From NCBI RefSeq assembly GCF_029784135.1, contig NC_073745.1, positions 314,076,936 to 314,140,935 of the forward strand: a stretch of 64,000 bases of DNA, written 5' to 3'. Of this stretch, positions 1 to 10,977 are shown piece after piece; within the stretch, counting starts at the first letter, position 1, and every line of letters begins with the position of its first letter. The DNA comes from Toxorhynchites rutilus septentrionalis (lineage: Eukaryota > Arthropoda > Insecta > Diptera > Culicidae). Position numbers and translations under genes: made by a program. The notes under the pieces were generated by a model. The model was not told where the DNA came from, did not search any database, and saw nothing but the letters and a program-made list of their open reading frames with translations.

Positions 1-36
1 AGAAAAAATGTGAGCTGATTCATTGTTGAAATTACT

Positions 37-829
37 ATGCTGCCGTTCTACGCATAGTTGTCCCATGTTCCAAAATCAGCAACTGAGAAAAACGCAACCA
101 AAGTTTTCTAGCATATTTGAAAATTTCTACCAGAAGCTTTAAGAATTTCAGTTTGGCAATATACCGGATTTTTTTATAAACAGTAAACTATTGTTTAATG
201 AAATGTGAAAAGTTTTCCTCACTTGATCCACTAGAGCTTGATTACATGGTGGGACAGTTATGCCTAGGATAACAACATGGGACAATTGAACTTGATGCGG
301 TTTTTTGAAATACCGTTCTGAATCATATTTCGGACACTTTGTTCTAATATCTTGAAATGCTTAATGCACTGATGATATTTTATTTTCCGAAAGATTATGC
401 ATAGAAACATCGATTTATGAAGAAGGGAGTGATGCAACACCTTTGCTGAATATAAATCTCATTGTTATTAGGCATTCGCTAATAAGGTGTACACGTGTTC
501 TGTTAAACTTTGTCTTATTTGTTTGAGAATTAAAGCGTTCTTCCAAACCAGGAATGAGTGCATTAGCCCTGTTGAAAGCTTGACATGAAATTATTGTACT
601 TGAACCGATTCATTTATTATGGAACTACCAAAAATACATGGTGGGACATTTCTACCTAGAATATCAACATGGGACAATTGAGCTTGATGTTGTTTTTTGA
701 AAAGATGGGAACAAACAATATGTTTTTTTTGCGGTTTTCTGGAATATTAGGCATAAAACATCGTTTTATGAAGAAAAGTCGAAGTTGTTAAAAAGTAACA
801 TGAAACAACTATGCGTAGAACGGCAGCAT
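37..829. mobile_element. MITE-like inverted-repeat element, about 0.8 kb
   Basis: The outer ~33 bp are inverted repeats: ATGCTGCCGTTCTACGCATA at 37 is mirrored at 829, with two differences further in. Inside there are two direct repeats carrying the phrase 'catgggacaattga' (about 278 and 669). No transposase is encoded. No target duplication could be fixed with confidence. It is probably a non-autonomous DNA transposon of unknown superfamily. Confidence 0.6.
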
Positions 830-1302
830 GGTGGGTGAAAGAAGACATACGACCGCTAAGAGCTAAAACACCATTAATTTACACATAATAAATCGTAAAT
901 CAGTTAAGCACTTTAAGCTTTATATTTTTTTCGAAAATTAATTACATGGAATGTTTATTCAATTACATTCAATGTTTAGAATTTCTCAATTTCTGGACTA
1001 TTTTATCTAAAACTACTACCGTAATTTCATATAATTGTTTGTTAACTATGACTTTTTCAAGCAATTAACAATATTCGCCATTTTGACTTATTTAATGTGT
1101 GCAAAAATGCGATGACAAAAATAAAAGCCCACTCCCAAAAAGTAATATCAAATCGTTCAAAACCTTTGAGTAACCCATCGTTTCTTCATGTTATGACAGT
1201 TAGAGCTGTGCGGTCGATATTGAAACGATATAAACAAAGTGTTGTTTACATTGTATTAAAACAATATTAGATAACTATTTTCTCAATATTGTTTGAATAA
1301 AA
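830..1302. other. AT-rich stretch with no recognised feature
   Basis: No ORF with coding character, no inverted repeat and no promoter-like cluster was seen here. Confidence 0.5.
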
Positions 1303-1575
1303 ATAGAACACAAATATAAAAGCCCGAGTTCGAGAAATCACCGTTCACTTCTCGGATTATTCGTTGATCCGTCTGGCAATCGATCTTCCGACGACGGCCT
1401 CTTCCAGATCTGTCAGCAAGCGAACTGTAAGCTTTGTGCTTGTGCACAATCTCACGGACTACTCCCTGACTTATTCCAAACTTCTTTACAATCTTCCGCT
1501 GTGAATTCTGCTGCAAATGGTCCTAAATAACAAGATTTCGGATTTGCATGCTGATTTTTTTTTCTCCACTCATTT
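1303..1575 (-). pseudogene. Tc1-like transposase N-terminal relic
   Basis: A minus-strand fragment begins near MSGEKK and reads, with a break, into QRKIVKKFGISQGVVREI and then SSLADRSGRGRRRKI. This is the pattern of the Tc1 paired-type DNA-binding region: a first helix-turn-helix, then the GRPR-like basic hinge, here GRGRRRK. Nothing resembling the DDE catalytic core follows, so only about 80 codons survive. A start-proximal interruption separates MSGEKK from the helix-turn-helix. Tc1 family assignment is by pattern only. Confidence 0.5.
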
Positions 1576-1639
1576 TGATTTTGTTGAAATCTCTTTGTGT
1601 AGACAACAACAATCGACTCTTTTGTGCCGACCCGTGTTG

Positions 1640-1752
1640 CCACACGTACAGATTGTTCTGGAAAGGTACAGATTGTTCCGTTAGTTTTGGTACAGATTCT
1701 GTACGGTACAGATTACAGATTTTCACCAGCAAGTACAGATTGGCACTGATTT
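1640..1752. repeat. Short direct repeats of GTACAGATT
   Basis: The 9-mer GTACAGATT or close variants recurs about six times, irregularly spaced, just before the left arm of the foldback element. It is probably degenerate simple repeat. Confidence 0.5.
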
Positions 1753-1767
1753 TTTCGATTGTGTCAC

Positions 1768-3124
1768 ATTTACCCGAAACCCACTCACCCGAAAGACATT
1801 CACCTGAATTCCACTCACCCGAATGTGACAAATACCCGAATCCGACAGCTACCCGAATGTAACATCTGCCCGAACTGACATTTACCCGAATACAGCATTC
1901 ACTCGAATGTAACATTTACCCGAATGTAACATCTACCCGAATGCGACACTCACCCGAAAGAATTAGGAAGTATTTGTGTATTTATTTCTGATCACTGTTA
2001 TATGAAAATCATATTTGTCTCGCACATTCATTCTCATTGAAAAAGTATTTCTCGTGGGTAGTGTGATTTGAGAAATAGTGGATTTGAGTGGATAACGTGA
2101 AATAGTACAGTTTTTTTTCCTGTCAGGCCACGCGCTGATATCGTAGTACAGCACTGTGAAACGCAATGCTGGATAATTAGAATTTACTCGATGGAAATTT
2201 TTGAACGTTTTTGGGTCATCGTTTCTTATCGTAAAGCACTGAAGTGCAACTTTGATTATGAATTTATTTTTTTGCAATAAAATTTCTTCTGGGATCAAAC
2301 ATGACATACATGACATTCATAATTAACCGGGCAAACGTAATGCACCAGGTAAACGTGTGCCGTCCGACGCTTGCTAATGCTCGGTCGGACTTGACTAAAG
2401 GATCGCCTCCGGTGGAACACAGGTTTGCTTGCGAGCTTCCGTCGCTTCCGACGGCGGGTCGGCGGCCGACTCGGTTTGGCGCCGTCTTGGTTCCTTATCC
2501 TCGTTAAATGGGGACTTCGCCCCCAATACATTGCTCTCAGATCAGAATTTTATCGCGAAATAATAAATTCATGATAAAAACTGCGCTGCGATGGTAAATA
2601 CGTAAGTACCATTTTTTTTCTTAATTATTACTTGCAACATTTTCATTTGAATTTTTATGGCAAAGTTACTTTCTTAATTTTCGGAATATTCCATAACCCA
2701 TGCTCATGTCTCTTGGCCTTAAAGAGCAAAAAGGAAAGTAAAGCAGACGGCATATCAATTGTGCCTACACTTATTTCTATAAACGACACAGCGAAGTCTT
2801 CAACATATTTTTCGAATTTCCTCATTACAATTTCTCATTTTACTTCGTAACAGGAGATTCGACAAAACTCATAATCATAATAATTTTTCTTTCTTCATTC
2901 GGGTAAATATTCCATTCTGGTAAATGTTTCATTCGGGTAAATGTCACATTCAGGTATTTGTAACATTCGAGTAAATGTCCATTCGGGTATTTGTTGCATT
3001 CGGGTATCTGTAGCGTTCGGGTATCTGTAGCGTTCGGGTATTTGTTACATTCGGGTGAATGTCATTCGGGTATGTGTTGCTTTCGGGTAAATGTGCTTCG
3101 GGTAAACGTGTTTCGGGTGAATGG
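1768..3124. mobile_element. Foldback-like element with tandem-repeat arms
   Basis: The left arm (about 1768-1955) is a run of degenerate units such as ACATTTACCCGAATGTA. The right arm (about 2896-3124) carries the same units in reverse complement (ATTCGGGTAAATGTCACATT). Long inverted arms made of short tandem repeats are the defining build of foldback (FB-type) elements. The ~0.9-kb centre includes a GC-rich block at 2350-2520, unlike its AT-rich surroundings, with no recognised protein. The unit consensus is imperfect, so the element looks old. Confidence 0.6.
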
Positions 3125-3642
3125 GAGACAACCGATTTTTTTCACGTGTGAAATGTCTCTCTAAAATTGATAGTACGTAATCTAAATTTAGAAAGACTAT
3201 GTACAAGGTGGCGAATATGTCACGCAACAAATTTGTACAAAAAATAATCGTATAAAAATGTCTCACGATGCAAAATATTTATTCTCGAATAAAAAACGAT
3301 ACAAAGTCGACAACTGAAACGCTTAGGAACCAACACGCTCGATAGTTGCAGTGCGATCGTTTTTTTTCCTTCAGAGAACATTGCGTGACTTATACGCCAC
3401 CCTGTATAAACATCATCATTTTACAAAGAACTAAGGCTGAATTGACCATTCTCAATAACTTTGTGGTTAATAACTTTTTTTTTCATATGCTGAACCTTCC
3501 GAGAACGTATTAATTGGAAGTAATAAATTATATTCGATAGCAATACATTTGTTACCTCCAAAAGTAACTGGGGACGTTTTAATACACCTGATAACTTAGT
3601 GAATATTAATAACAGACGAGATAATTTTTTGATTTGATATAG

Positions 3643-3927
3643 GCCCATTCTGCTCGCCTAACTCAAGAGCAATTGAAAAAATTGAAATGGACTGTGTTCG
3701 AGCATCCTGTCTACTCCCCAGACCTCGCCCCTAGCGACTATCACTTATTCCCGGTGATGAAACAGGCGTTCGTCGGTCAACGATTCGATAACACTGAAGA
3801 AATTCGTGACGCAGTTACATCGTACTTCAAAAAGTTGGACGCTACGCACTTCGCGCTCGGAATAGAAAAAATCGTGCAACGCTATGAAAAATGCCTCGAA
3901 CGTTACGGCGATTATGTAAAAAAATAG
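3643..3927 (+). pseudogene. mariner transposase C-terminal fragment
   Basis: About 94 codons in one frame encode the end of a mariner transposase. HPVYSPDLAPSDYHLFP contains the third catalytic aspartate of the DD34D triad, and the tail ends YEKCLERYGDYVKK followed by a stop. The DNA-binding domain and first two aspartates are absent. The sequence runs on into a mariner-like end at 3960-4030 ending ACGACCCTCGT. A related, palindromic copy of the same 3' end lies at 41629-42228. Confidence 0.8.
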
Positions 3928-4029
3928 AAAATAAAACGCAGATTGCGAAAATCACCTTGTTTTTTGTCCTAACTTAATTTTTCCGCAATTTCTGAGGCAC
4001 TGAAACTCATTTTTTGAACGACCCTCGTA
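3643..4029 (+). mobile_element. 5'-truncated mariner element
   Basis: This is the transposase 3' end plus the right terminal repeat (GAGGCACTGAAACTCATTTT then GAACGACCCTCG). No matching left terminal repeat was found upstream, so the copy is truncated. Confidence 0.7.
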
Positions 4030-4548
4030 TATTTTTGTTTTTTTTTTCACCTGAGGACACTCAACAAACATGTCAGGTTTATATTCACAAGAAGTTTTAT
4101 TCTGTAATATTTATGTAAATTTAGAACTCATCCAACATCCAAGGCATCTTAACAAGCTCGATTTGTTAATCTATTGATGCTTGATAAGGTTTCTTTTCAG
4201 CATAAAATTCTCTGAATTGCATACATGAACTCGTGACTGACTGTACTTTTTTCCATTTCTCCTTTGGAACTCGATTTGGATCATTGCTGTTGTTGCTGTT
4301 GTTGTGGGTGTAATCAATGTTCAATGTTCTTTCCACTTCTATCCTTCTATAATTCTTCTTTTTAGTTGTGCCGAAGATCGCAAAGCCTTCATCGAAATAA
4401 CACGCTAATCTATCCGCTATTTGTTTTTCTTCTTCTCTCTAGCTTCTCGCAATCGTTTTAACTTCTGTCTGTTTCTAATGTTTCAACCTCTGTTTTGCTG
4501 CCCTTCCACCGCCCGCCTGTTCTCCGTTTAATTGACCGCTGTCATATC
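4030..4548. other. Non-coding, with short TTG/CTG runs
   Basis: The sequence is AT-rich, with a TGTTGTTGCTGTTGTTG run near 4285. There is no ORF support. If the exon at 4584 is real this would hold its promoter and 5'UTR, but no TATA box at canonical spacing was seen. Confidence 0.4.
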
Positions 4549-4587
4549 ATGCCGCCGAAGGAAGAAGGAGGAAAAAATCGTAAATGA
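4549..4587 (+). promoter_or_regulatory. Possible uORF overlapping a candidate start codon
   Basis: ATG at 4549 opens a 12-codon frame that ends at TGA 4585-4587. That stop overlaps the next ATG (4584-4586) as ATGA. If transcribed, this would affect initiation at 4584. Everything depends on the downstream exon being real. Confidence 0.25.
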
Positions 4588-4648
4588 AAGATACCGCCGC
4601 CGCCGCCTCCGCACTCGCGTGCCTTCTTATTGTACTTTCGTCCGACCG
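4584..4648 (+). CDS. Candidate signal-peptide first exon of the 15-28 kb gene
   Basis: The frame from ATG 4584 reads MKDTAAAASALACLLIVLSS, a lysine followed by a hydrophobic Ala/Leu/Ile run typical of a secretory signal peptide. A possible donor CCG|GTTTGA at 4649 would end the exon in phase 2 (21 codons plus 2 nt). That is the phase required by exons A (15083) and C (18201), giving an Arg codon at the junction in the exon C case. The donor has T at +3 and is weak. The link across about 10 kb is inference; RNA evidence is lacking. The true first exon may instead lie left of the window. Confidence 0.25.
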
Positions 4649-6634
4649 GTTTGAGTGCGTGGGCTATTGTTATCTGACCGATGGCGTGTTTGCAAATGTT
4701 GCGGTTTTAACCAAGTCTAGTAGCCACTTTCTAAACAACCACCTGCGAGTGTGTGCTTATTTGACCTTGTTTCTTTTTTTGTTGCCCCCAAAAAAGCCTG
4801 GTCATTGTTATGACTTTTTATGTACACCAAGTTGTGATTGGAATTAATTTGTTGTTATTTCATATGATGATATGTATGTTCCAAAAAGCTTCTTATTGGA
4901 TGGTTTCCATATCGCTAACGCTTTTTCTTTTCCCTTCGTGACTGGCAAATAACATATTTGAATGATGTCTCAAATAAATCAACCAATCATTCGGGAAACC
5001 CATCGACAACATTAGACAACCAATTAACCAATTTTGCTTCGTCCCCGAAGCTCTCTCTTGGTGCGGGGTCTCCCCCGAGACCGTCAACATACATTTCTTC
5101 AAGCTCATGGTGAGCACACACATACCAACGTTTTGATTTAGTGTGATTATTTGGGTTAGATTGTTTTAGTGTTTATTTGGGTTCTACCAGGTGATTTTTT
5201 TTCTTCTCCTTCACCTTCCAAACAGCCGAATCCATCAATCTTTCCTTTCATCGTCAGGAATCCGTTTATCTTTTATTTTCCCCTCTCACAAACTGATTAC
5301 TGCTTCATGTTACAATAAATCGCAGCTTCGTCCGAGCAGAAACAATAGCCCAGTAATGCGCCCCAAGCAGTCAACGGAAATCTCAGTACATACCTGTCGG
5401 GGGCACAGGGGGATCAGGGAACCGTGTAAGCCCATATTATCTTAACGAGAAAAACGTTAACTACGTTGGGCTCCAGATCGGTTTTATGAGGCAGATGTGA
5501 AGACGAAGGAGAGAACAAGGTTTCGAACACTCGATGGGCTCTCTGCATTCGTGGGAGAATTTTGTTCTGGCCCGGCTGCTTCTGCTGCTGCTGGGAAGAT
5601 CGCGTGCTGCTCGGATATAGATTTATGCTTCCTTTCCCGGCGAATCCTAACGCTAGCGTATGCGCACCTAAAACGGGAAATTTGATGCGACAAGACGCGT
5701 ATCCGTGTGTTAATCAAGTGATGTCTAACATTATTTCTCTAGAGAAAAAAGAGCAGGAAAACGTTTCTCGTAAATGTTTTTTTTTCTTTTGTTAAATGGA
5801 AATGCGTTAGCCAAGCGTTTTCGGGTCCGTCTCTCTAATGTGCGTGTGTTGTCGTGTTGGGCTTCTAATAACTAAAACAAACGCAAAGACAGTCTAATGA
5901 TATCGTAATGTACAGGTACGTTTAAATAATTAATAATGATATCTTAAGCTATCTATCCCATTACATGAGTTTCCTTCTTTCTATTGTACATAAATACTAT
6001 TCTTATTTGTTTTTGTTTCATTTTTTTCAAGTTTAATACCAATGATGAGCTGCTTGCTAGAGTGCTTGATTTATTTGTTTTTGTTTAACAATTAATCTGT
6101 GTTTGTGTGTATGTTTTTGTAGTTGTTTTGGTGCATCGCTTGCATTTGGATTTATATTATTAATATGTTTGGTAATTTGTGTGACAATTATTCGCGCGGA
6201 AATTATTTGCTTTGCGAACAGAATTTGTGGACCACGAATGGCAGAAGCTCATCGTTTGTTTGAACTTGATTTTTCCCTTCCCTGAAAATCCAACGATGAT
6301 TGTGACGATTGGGTGTTTACAGGTTTTTAAGTGTGCGATTACATAATATCGATCATAAATGCTCGATAAATGTGCTGTGTTACTTCTTGTTATACCATAT
6401 TATTTACAATACATTTATATTTCAGAATGGAAATGATGACAAATTTTGAAAATCACGTTTGTGTTGTACTATGGTTTATTGAAAGTGCAATTACTGTCAG
6501 CACTGATCGAGTGCTACTGAATGATATTTACATGTAAACAAGAAATCATGGCTACTTCAAGAGCAGTGCATTTTATTTATCATATCATATACAGGCGTAC
6601 ATTGAAATTCTTACCATAAGAGAACAAAATTTCA
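4649..6634. other. Non-coding, possible intron
   Basis: Low-complexity and AT-rich sequence with some TGC/CTG repeats near 5575-5600. The short frames here lack family signatures and overlap one another on both strands, so none is called. Confidence 0.4.
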
Positions 6635-7128
6635 GGGGGTCTTCGTAGCCACATTGGTTGCGCGTTCGCTTAGTAAGCGATCGATCGTGAGTTCAAAACT
6701 CAGGGCCCTCATTGACCATCTTTGTGTTGTTACAGAATAACTACATCCACGCAACAATCATCAGCGATGGAGATCGATCCACGGTTGAAATAAGATCGAT
6801 TCATCCATACAACTGCTCTGCTCTGCAAGAAACATCGGGCTGCTATTCTATTAATAACTCAACAATGATCATATCAACTGTCTCCGCTGTCCGGTCTAAC
6901 TGGACAATGGAAGAACAGAACGAACACTCTTACGCCTAAATAGCTACTGTGAAATGTAATGTATCATATGCAATGGTATAGAAGGAATACTTTACGCCGA
7001 AAAATGGCAACTGTCTAATGTGCTAATTATAGATATGATAAACATGTGACATGTACACGATTGAAAATTCGGCTCTGTTGCAGCTACAATGCTAATGAGC
7101 CTAAAATAAACAAATGGGATAAAAAAAA
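6635..7128 (+). mobile_element. tRNA-derived SINE
   Basis: It begins GGGGGTCTTCGTAGCC and has an internal pol III type promoter: an A-box-like segment near 6645-6657 and a B-box-like GAGTTCAAAAC at 6689-6699. A ~400-bp body follows, with an A-rich end (GGGATAAAAAAAAC). From memory this matches SINEs that are abundant in Aedes, but no family name is asserted. The 75-codon frame inside it is not a gene. Confidence 0.7.
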
Positions 7129-7680
7129 CAAAATTTCATTAAGGCTTCGGTTGCTCGAGTAATACGATTACACTAAAAACACACGTTCTTGTAAATTGTA
7201 CATCTTAACACTAAAAACCATCCGATCAGACTGAACGAGCAGCCGAATATTATCGTCTCAAAACAGGAAATGCAGTGTTTCCATCGACGGAGCAAAAAAA
7301 AATTCTAAGGAGCTATCCGATTATTTTGCGTGCGCGTTTAATCTGAAAGACCCTGTATTAAGTGAAGAGAAACTTGTATTTCTATCGAATATTCAAAAAT
7401 GTAGCACGACAAAATGAGCGTTCATTTTTCAACACGAACACTAAGTATCATTGGTATTTATCACTGCCTCAAAATGTCGGTTTCCCTGGGAAAAACGTTT
7501 GCCAAATATGCATAATTATAAGCTATGTATTAATTGATATTAATAACTCAATCAAAAGATAATAAATGCAAATATTAGGAATAAGTGTCGCATAGGTTTG
7601 TTTGAATATTAACTTCAGTATTCGTATATATCAATTAATGTAACGCGTGCATTAAAAAAATGGACTTATTTCGGATGGAG
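7129..7680. other. Non-coding, no feature recognised
   Basis: AT-rich DNA between the SINE and a mariner relic. No inverted repeat or coding signal was seen. Confidence 0.4.
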
Positions 7681-8790
7681 ACGAGAAAAATCTACAAATG
7701 ATAATTCAATGGATCAACGTCTATCAAGGCTTCAATAAAAACTCTTCGATGCCAGGGGGCTTTACGGTATTCGGCTGATCCTCATTTTCAGTCGGTCGCA
7801 ACTAGAGGACATTGAATGCTTTTTTGCTTTAAGGCGGCTTTAAACTTTGCAGTTCTTTGGCCTCTAAGGCGGCTCGCACACAGGAGCAATAAGCAACTAG
7901 CAACTGTTAACATGCAATACGCAATATTATCGCCAATGGATTATTCCATTTAATTTTTGTTGATCTCGCACACCGACGCAATACGATATTGCTGTCGCCT
8001 TTACAGAGCAACACATGTCGCTAGCAACAAAGCGTGTCGGTTGAAGAGCAACTTATCGCCCATATTTTGACAAGTTTCGTACATTAGCCGATTGTTTGCA
8101 TAATGTCAGGGGTTTTTATTGCTCTGGTATGCGAAGAACAACAAAATATGTTGCCTGTTGTATATTGCGTATTGCAGTTTGCTAGTTGCTCATTGCTGCG
8201 GTGTGCGAGCCGCCTAAGGGTTTTCGGTACAACGTTTATTTTCAGTCGCTCAATCTTCTTTAGTGATCTCATGGCATATTAACCCGACTGCAGGTGCTGC
8301 CGTAAGATCACAAACTTCTTTATGTGCTACTGCTTGAAGAAGACGGCAACTTCCAGCAGGCAATTCGTACTGTATATCTCTCCACAAGCCACGAAGAAAA
8401 TAACAGCGAATGGACATCCGTTGCTCGCCGGTAAAGTATCCGGCCCCCTGCTAGTCGTTGCCGTTTAGTCAAGTAGGTCTCGTCATCCATTATGACCACG
8501 ACTTTATGCTTTGCCGAGAAGATGTTCTTTACAAACACTTTCAGTTCCTTTTGAGTGATTGTCTGCTGCTCCGACACGGACGACCAACAATGTCCATTTT
8601 GGCCAGGATTCATTGTTTGGCCGGTTGCTTCGATCTCCCGGACTCAGACACGGAATGATAGATTCATATTGCTTTCGGCCTTCCTCTTCAGCTTCTGCTT
8701 TGCGGTCACGCAGCACCGTTTTTCCGAATTTCGACCGAAATTCATGAGCATAAAACAGAAACCCATTTTTGTCCCGAACATAACAAATGT
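7681..8790 (-). pseudogene. Degenerate Tc1/mariner transposase, split by a MITE
   Basis: On the minus strand a decayed transposase shows KVVVIMDDETYLTK, the first catalytic aspartate context of Tc1/mariner enzymes. It then shifts frame (MSIRCYFLRGLW region). The downstream part continues past a 347-bp MITE inserted at 7868-8214. The same family recurs at 38985-39470, where the sequence around 'gataattcaatgga' and the MSKPLLF-type strand can be aligned by eye. Multiple frameshifts and stops make it a fossil. The exact mariner subfamily was not determined. Confidence 0.5.
7868..8214. mobile_element. 347-bp MITE with TAA target duplication
   Basis: The terminal inverted repeats GGCGGCTCGCACAC...GTGTGCGAGCCGCC are extended internally by similar motifs (GCAACTAGCAA / TTGCTAGTTGC). 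The element is bracketed by TAA on both sides (7865-7867 and 8215-8217). A 3-bp TAA duplication fits PIF/Harbinger-type insertion. It sits inside an older mariner relic. Confidence 0.7.
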
Positions 8791-8792
8791 AA

Positions 8793-10334
8793 AGACGCGT
8801 CCACATTACGCCAATCGGTCTTGGTCGCCCGGTAAAGCCGAATAAGTGTGGACGTGCCCGGGCTTGCCATCGTGCCGGAAACCGATTCGAATCATGCCGA
8901 ACCCAGCCCGAAATAAGTCGGTCCGTATCAGGGTACGTTTATGACAAGGTAGTCTGGACTGACTCGTGCATGAGTAACAGTGAGGCTGTGACGTGTTAGC
9001 TTTGCAAGTATCATGGAGCGGTATAATGAATTCGTCTAAATAAGTTTATATCTTTTGTATTTTAGCTAAATATATACATTTATTCATTGCAGCGTAAAAA
9101 TAAACTATTTAGATTTTTTTTTTCTAATCTAAACCTATGGGAAATTATGGTTCGATAATTCAGAGTTTCCTGAAGCTCTCTGCAGCTCTCCGATACTTCC
9201 TACTGCAGTGCTTGAATTAAGCTTTCAGAACTAGCAGAATCACTAGATTTTTCATTAGAGATGTTGATAGTGCTGCTCCCGATTTCATTTGACGGAATAT
9301 CCGTCTTGGGATAGTCATGTTTCGTCCCATTAGAAAACTGGACCAATTCCACGGATGTTATGGATGATTTATGATTTTTTACTCTTGCTTGATGTCAATC
9401 AAGACCTTTCGGCGAGCCTTCGGTGATTTCACGAGGCATGAGAATCGTTGACCTTTCTGACTGTAGGAACCGCTCAACATAAACATTTTTTGTGTAATAA
9501 TTGTAACTATAATAAGGATTTTTTCAAATTTACCTGTTTGTGTCAGTTTTCGGCGATATTATACTTCCAAGCCATCGATATGAATGAAACAATCTGGACT
9601 GAAGTGAAGCGAGCAAATGTACATGTTTTTAGTATTGCTGTTTAGGTCCTGTCCAAAGAACCGAAGCCATTTCTTCCGAATAGTCACATCCCTTGGGGAT
9701 CGATGGAATGATAATTTGTGGAATATGTTATCATAATTCGAGTTGACCTCGAGCCAGGGTATTAATGACCGAACGCTCACGCATCCGGGTGCCACACAAC
9801 GAGCCATAGAGTTATCTGAAAATAGAAATATTTTATATATAATATATTCCTTCGCATTCGGGCCGCCGTAAATAGACCGCTTTAAAAAGCAACACAGAAA
9901 CAACACATCCTGGGTACTAGCTCCGTTATTCTAACTTTAATGGTTCACTAACTCCTCTATCTCACGTATTATTGATGTATGTTCAAATTAAAAGTAGCAA
10001 AACAAGTAATATTCGCAACAAAAAAAAACACTTGTTATGAATTGCTTTGCGATTGCTGCTTTCCGTCAAAGCTAAGATGTCATAGTTGAGAGTGTATAAG
10101 TGAATCGTGTCGAACACACTTCGAGTCCAGGATACCTTCTCATAACCGTACCCTGGGTCCGTATCAAAGAAAGTCAAATCAAAATAAACAAAGCAAATTC
10201 ACGTTGACGACATAATGCTTCGTGTGTTCGTGATGGTTTCGTGCACCCGATGGGGCGTCCGCATTACATAACGAACCGAATATGCCGCCTGGTACAGGCC
10301 GATCGGCATCATTCGGCATAATGTGAACGCGTCT
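8793..10334. mobile_element. TAA-flanked DNA element carrying a THAP-domain exon
   Basis: The ends AGACGCGTCCACATTACGCC (8793) and, inverted, AGACGCGTTCACATTATGCC (10334) are flanked by TAA (8790-8792 and 10335-10337). The outer ~150 bp on each side match a 313-bp copy at 38011-38323, which lacks the middle. That makes this 1542-bp form the longer relative and the other an internal-deletion MITE. The interior holds a minus-strand THAP-type zinc-finger exon. No DDE catalytic core was seen, so neither copy is autonomous. Confidence 0.65.
9534..9815 (-). pseudogene. THAP-type C2CH zinc-finger exon
   Basis: On the minus strand a good acceptor (TTTCTATTTTCAG) precedes ATG 9807, which opens MARCVAPGC. 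There follow HRSPRDVTIRKKWLRF and YICSLHFSPDCF, ending at stop 9559-9561. The spacing C-x4-C ... C-x2-H with the conserved W, F and P positions is the THAP DNA-binding fold, used by P-element-like and Kolobok-like transposases and by host regulators. The frame stops just after the domain, yet a donor CAAACAG|GTAAAT (9534) lies 25 bases beyond. A Ser-rich open stretch at about 9202-9460, behind an acceptor CCTACAG, may be a following exon. It is therefore probably a decayed two-exon gene. Confidence 0.55.
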
Positions 10335-10337
10335 TAA

Positions 10338-10977
10338 CTCTTTAAGAAATAGAGTTTTAGAAAATAAAAATACCCATGTTGCACAGTTTTGGATTGACTT
10401 TGAATATCTTTATCCAGAGAAATCGAGAAATTTTCTTTTACGAAAAATTTCTAGATCAGCCCTTACAAAACTTTTAAATTCTTATCGTTTATATCTGTAC
10501 CATGCGAGACGCTAAAATTTTTTTTACTACAATATAAAAGCTAAAAACAGTCTATTATCACCAAGATCATGACAGCCATAATAGAGATGAATACAAAAAA
10601 AAAAAAAACACAGAAAAAACAGATAAGATGTATCAAGATTGTGTTCATACATATTTGAAATAAGTTGGTTCATTAGAAGAGATATCATGTAGGCCAGTTT
10701 GAAAAAAATCTAGTTTCGATAAATTTGTGTTTGATGTTTAGTGTCTAGGTCGTACTAGATTAGATACCATCCCAATAAAATTAAGGCATTTGATGCAGAA
10801 AACAGAAAAAATAAAATATTATCGAATTATTTTTTTTCAATTTCGAAAAAAAACGAATTCGAATCAAACTTCGGACACTATTTATGGAAAAATCAAATTT
10901 CGGACAGAGGGAATTCGAATTTCAGGCACTCCGTTTCTAGTCGGTTTAAGCTCAATTTATATTCCTGTACAATTACT
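10338..10977. other. Non-coding AT-rich segment
   Basis: Homopolymer-rich with no protein signal. It precedes a one-arm copy of the large palindromic repeat. Confidence 0.4.

Noticed and set aside
2301..2531. Coding exon in the GC-rich core of the foldback element
   Set aside because: Overlapping frames on both strands and no domain; GC-rich core only.
6712..6939. 75-codon ORF
   Set aside because: It lies entirely inside the SINE.
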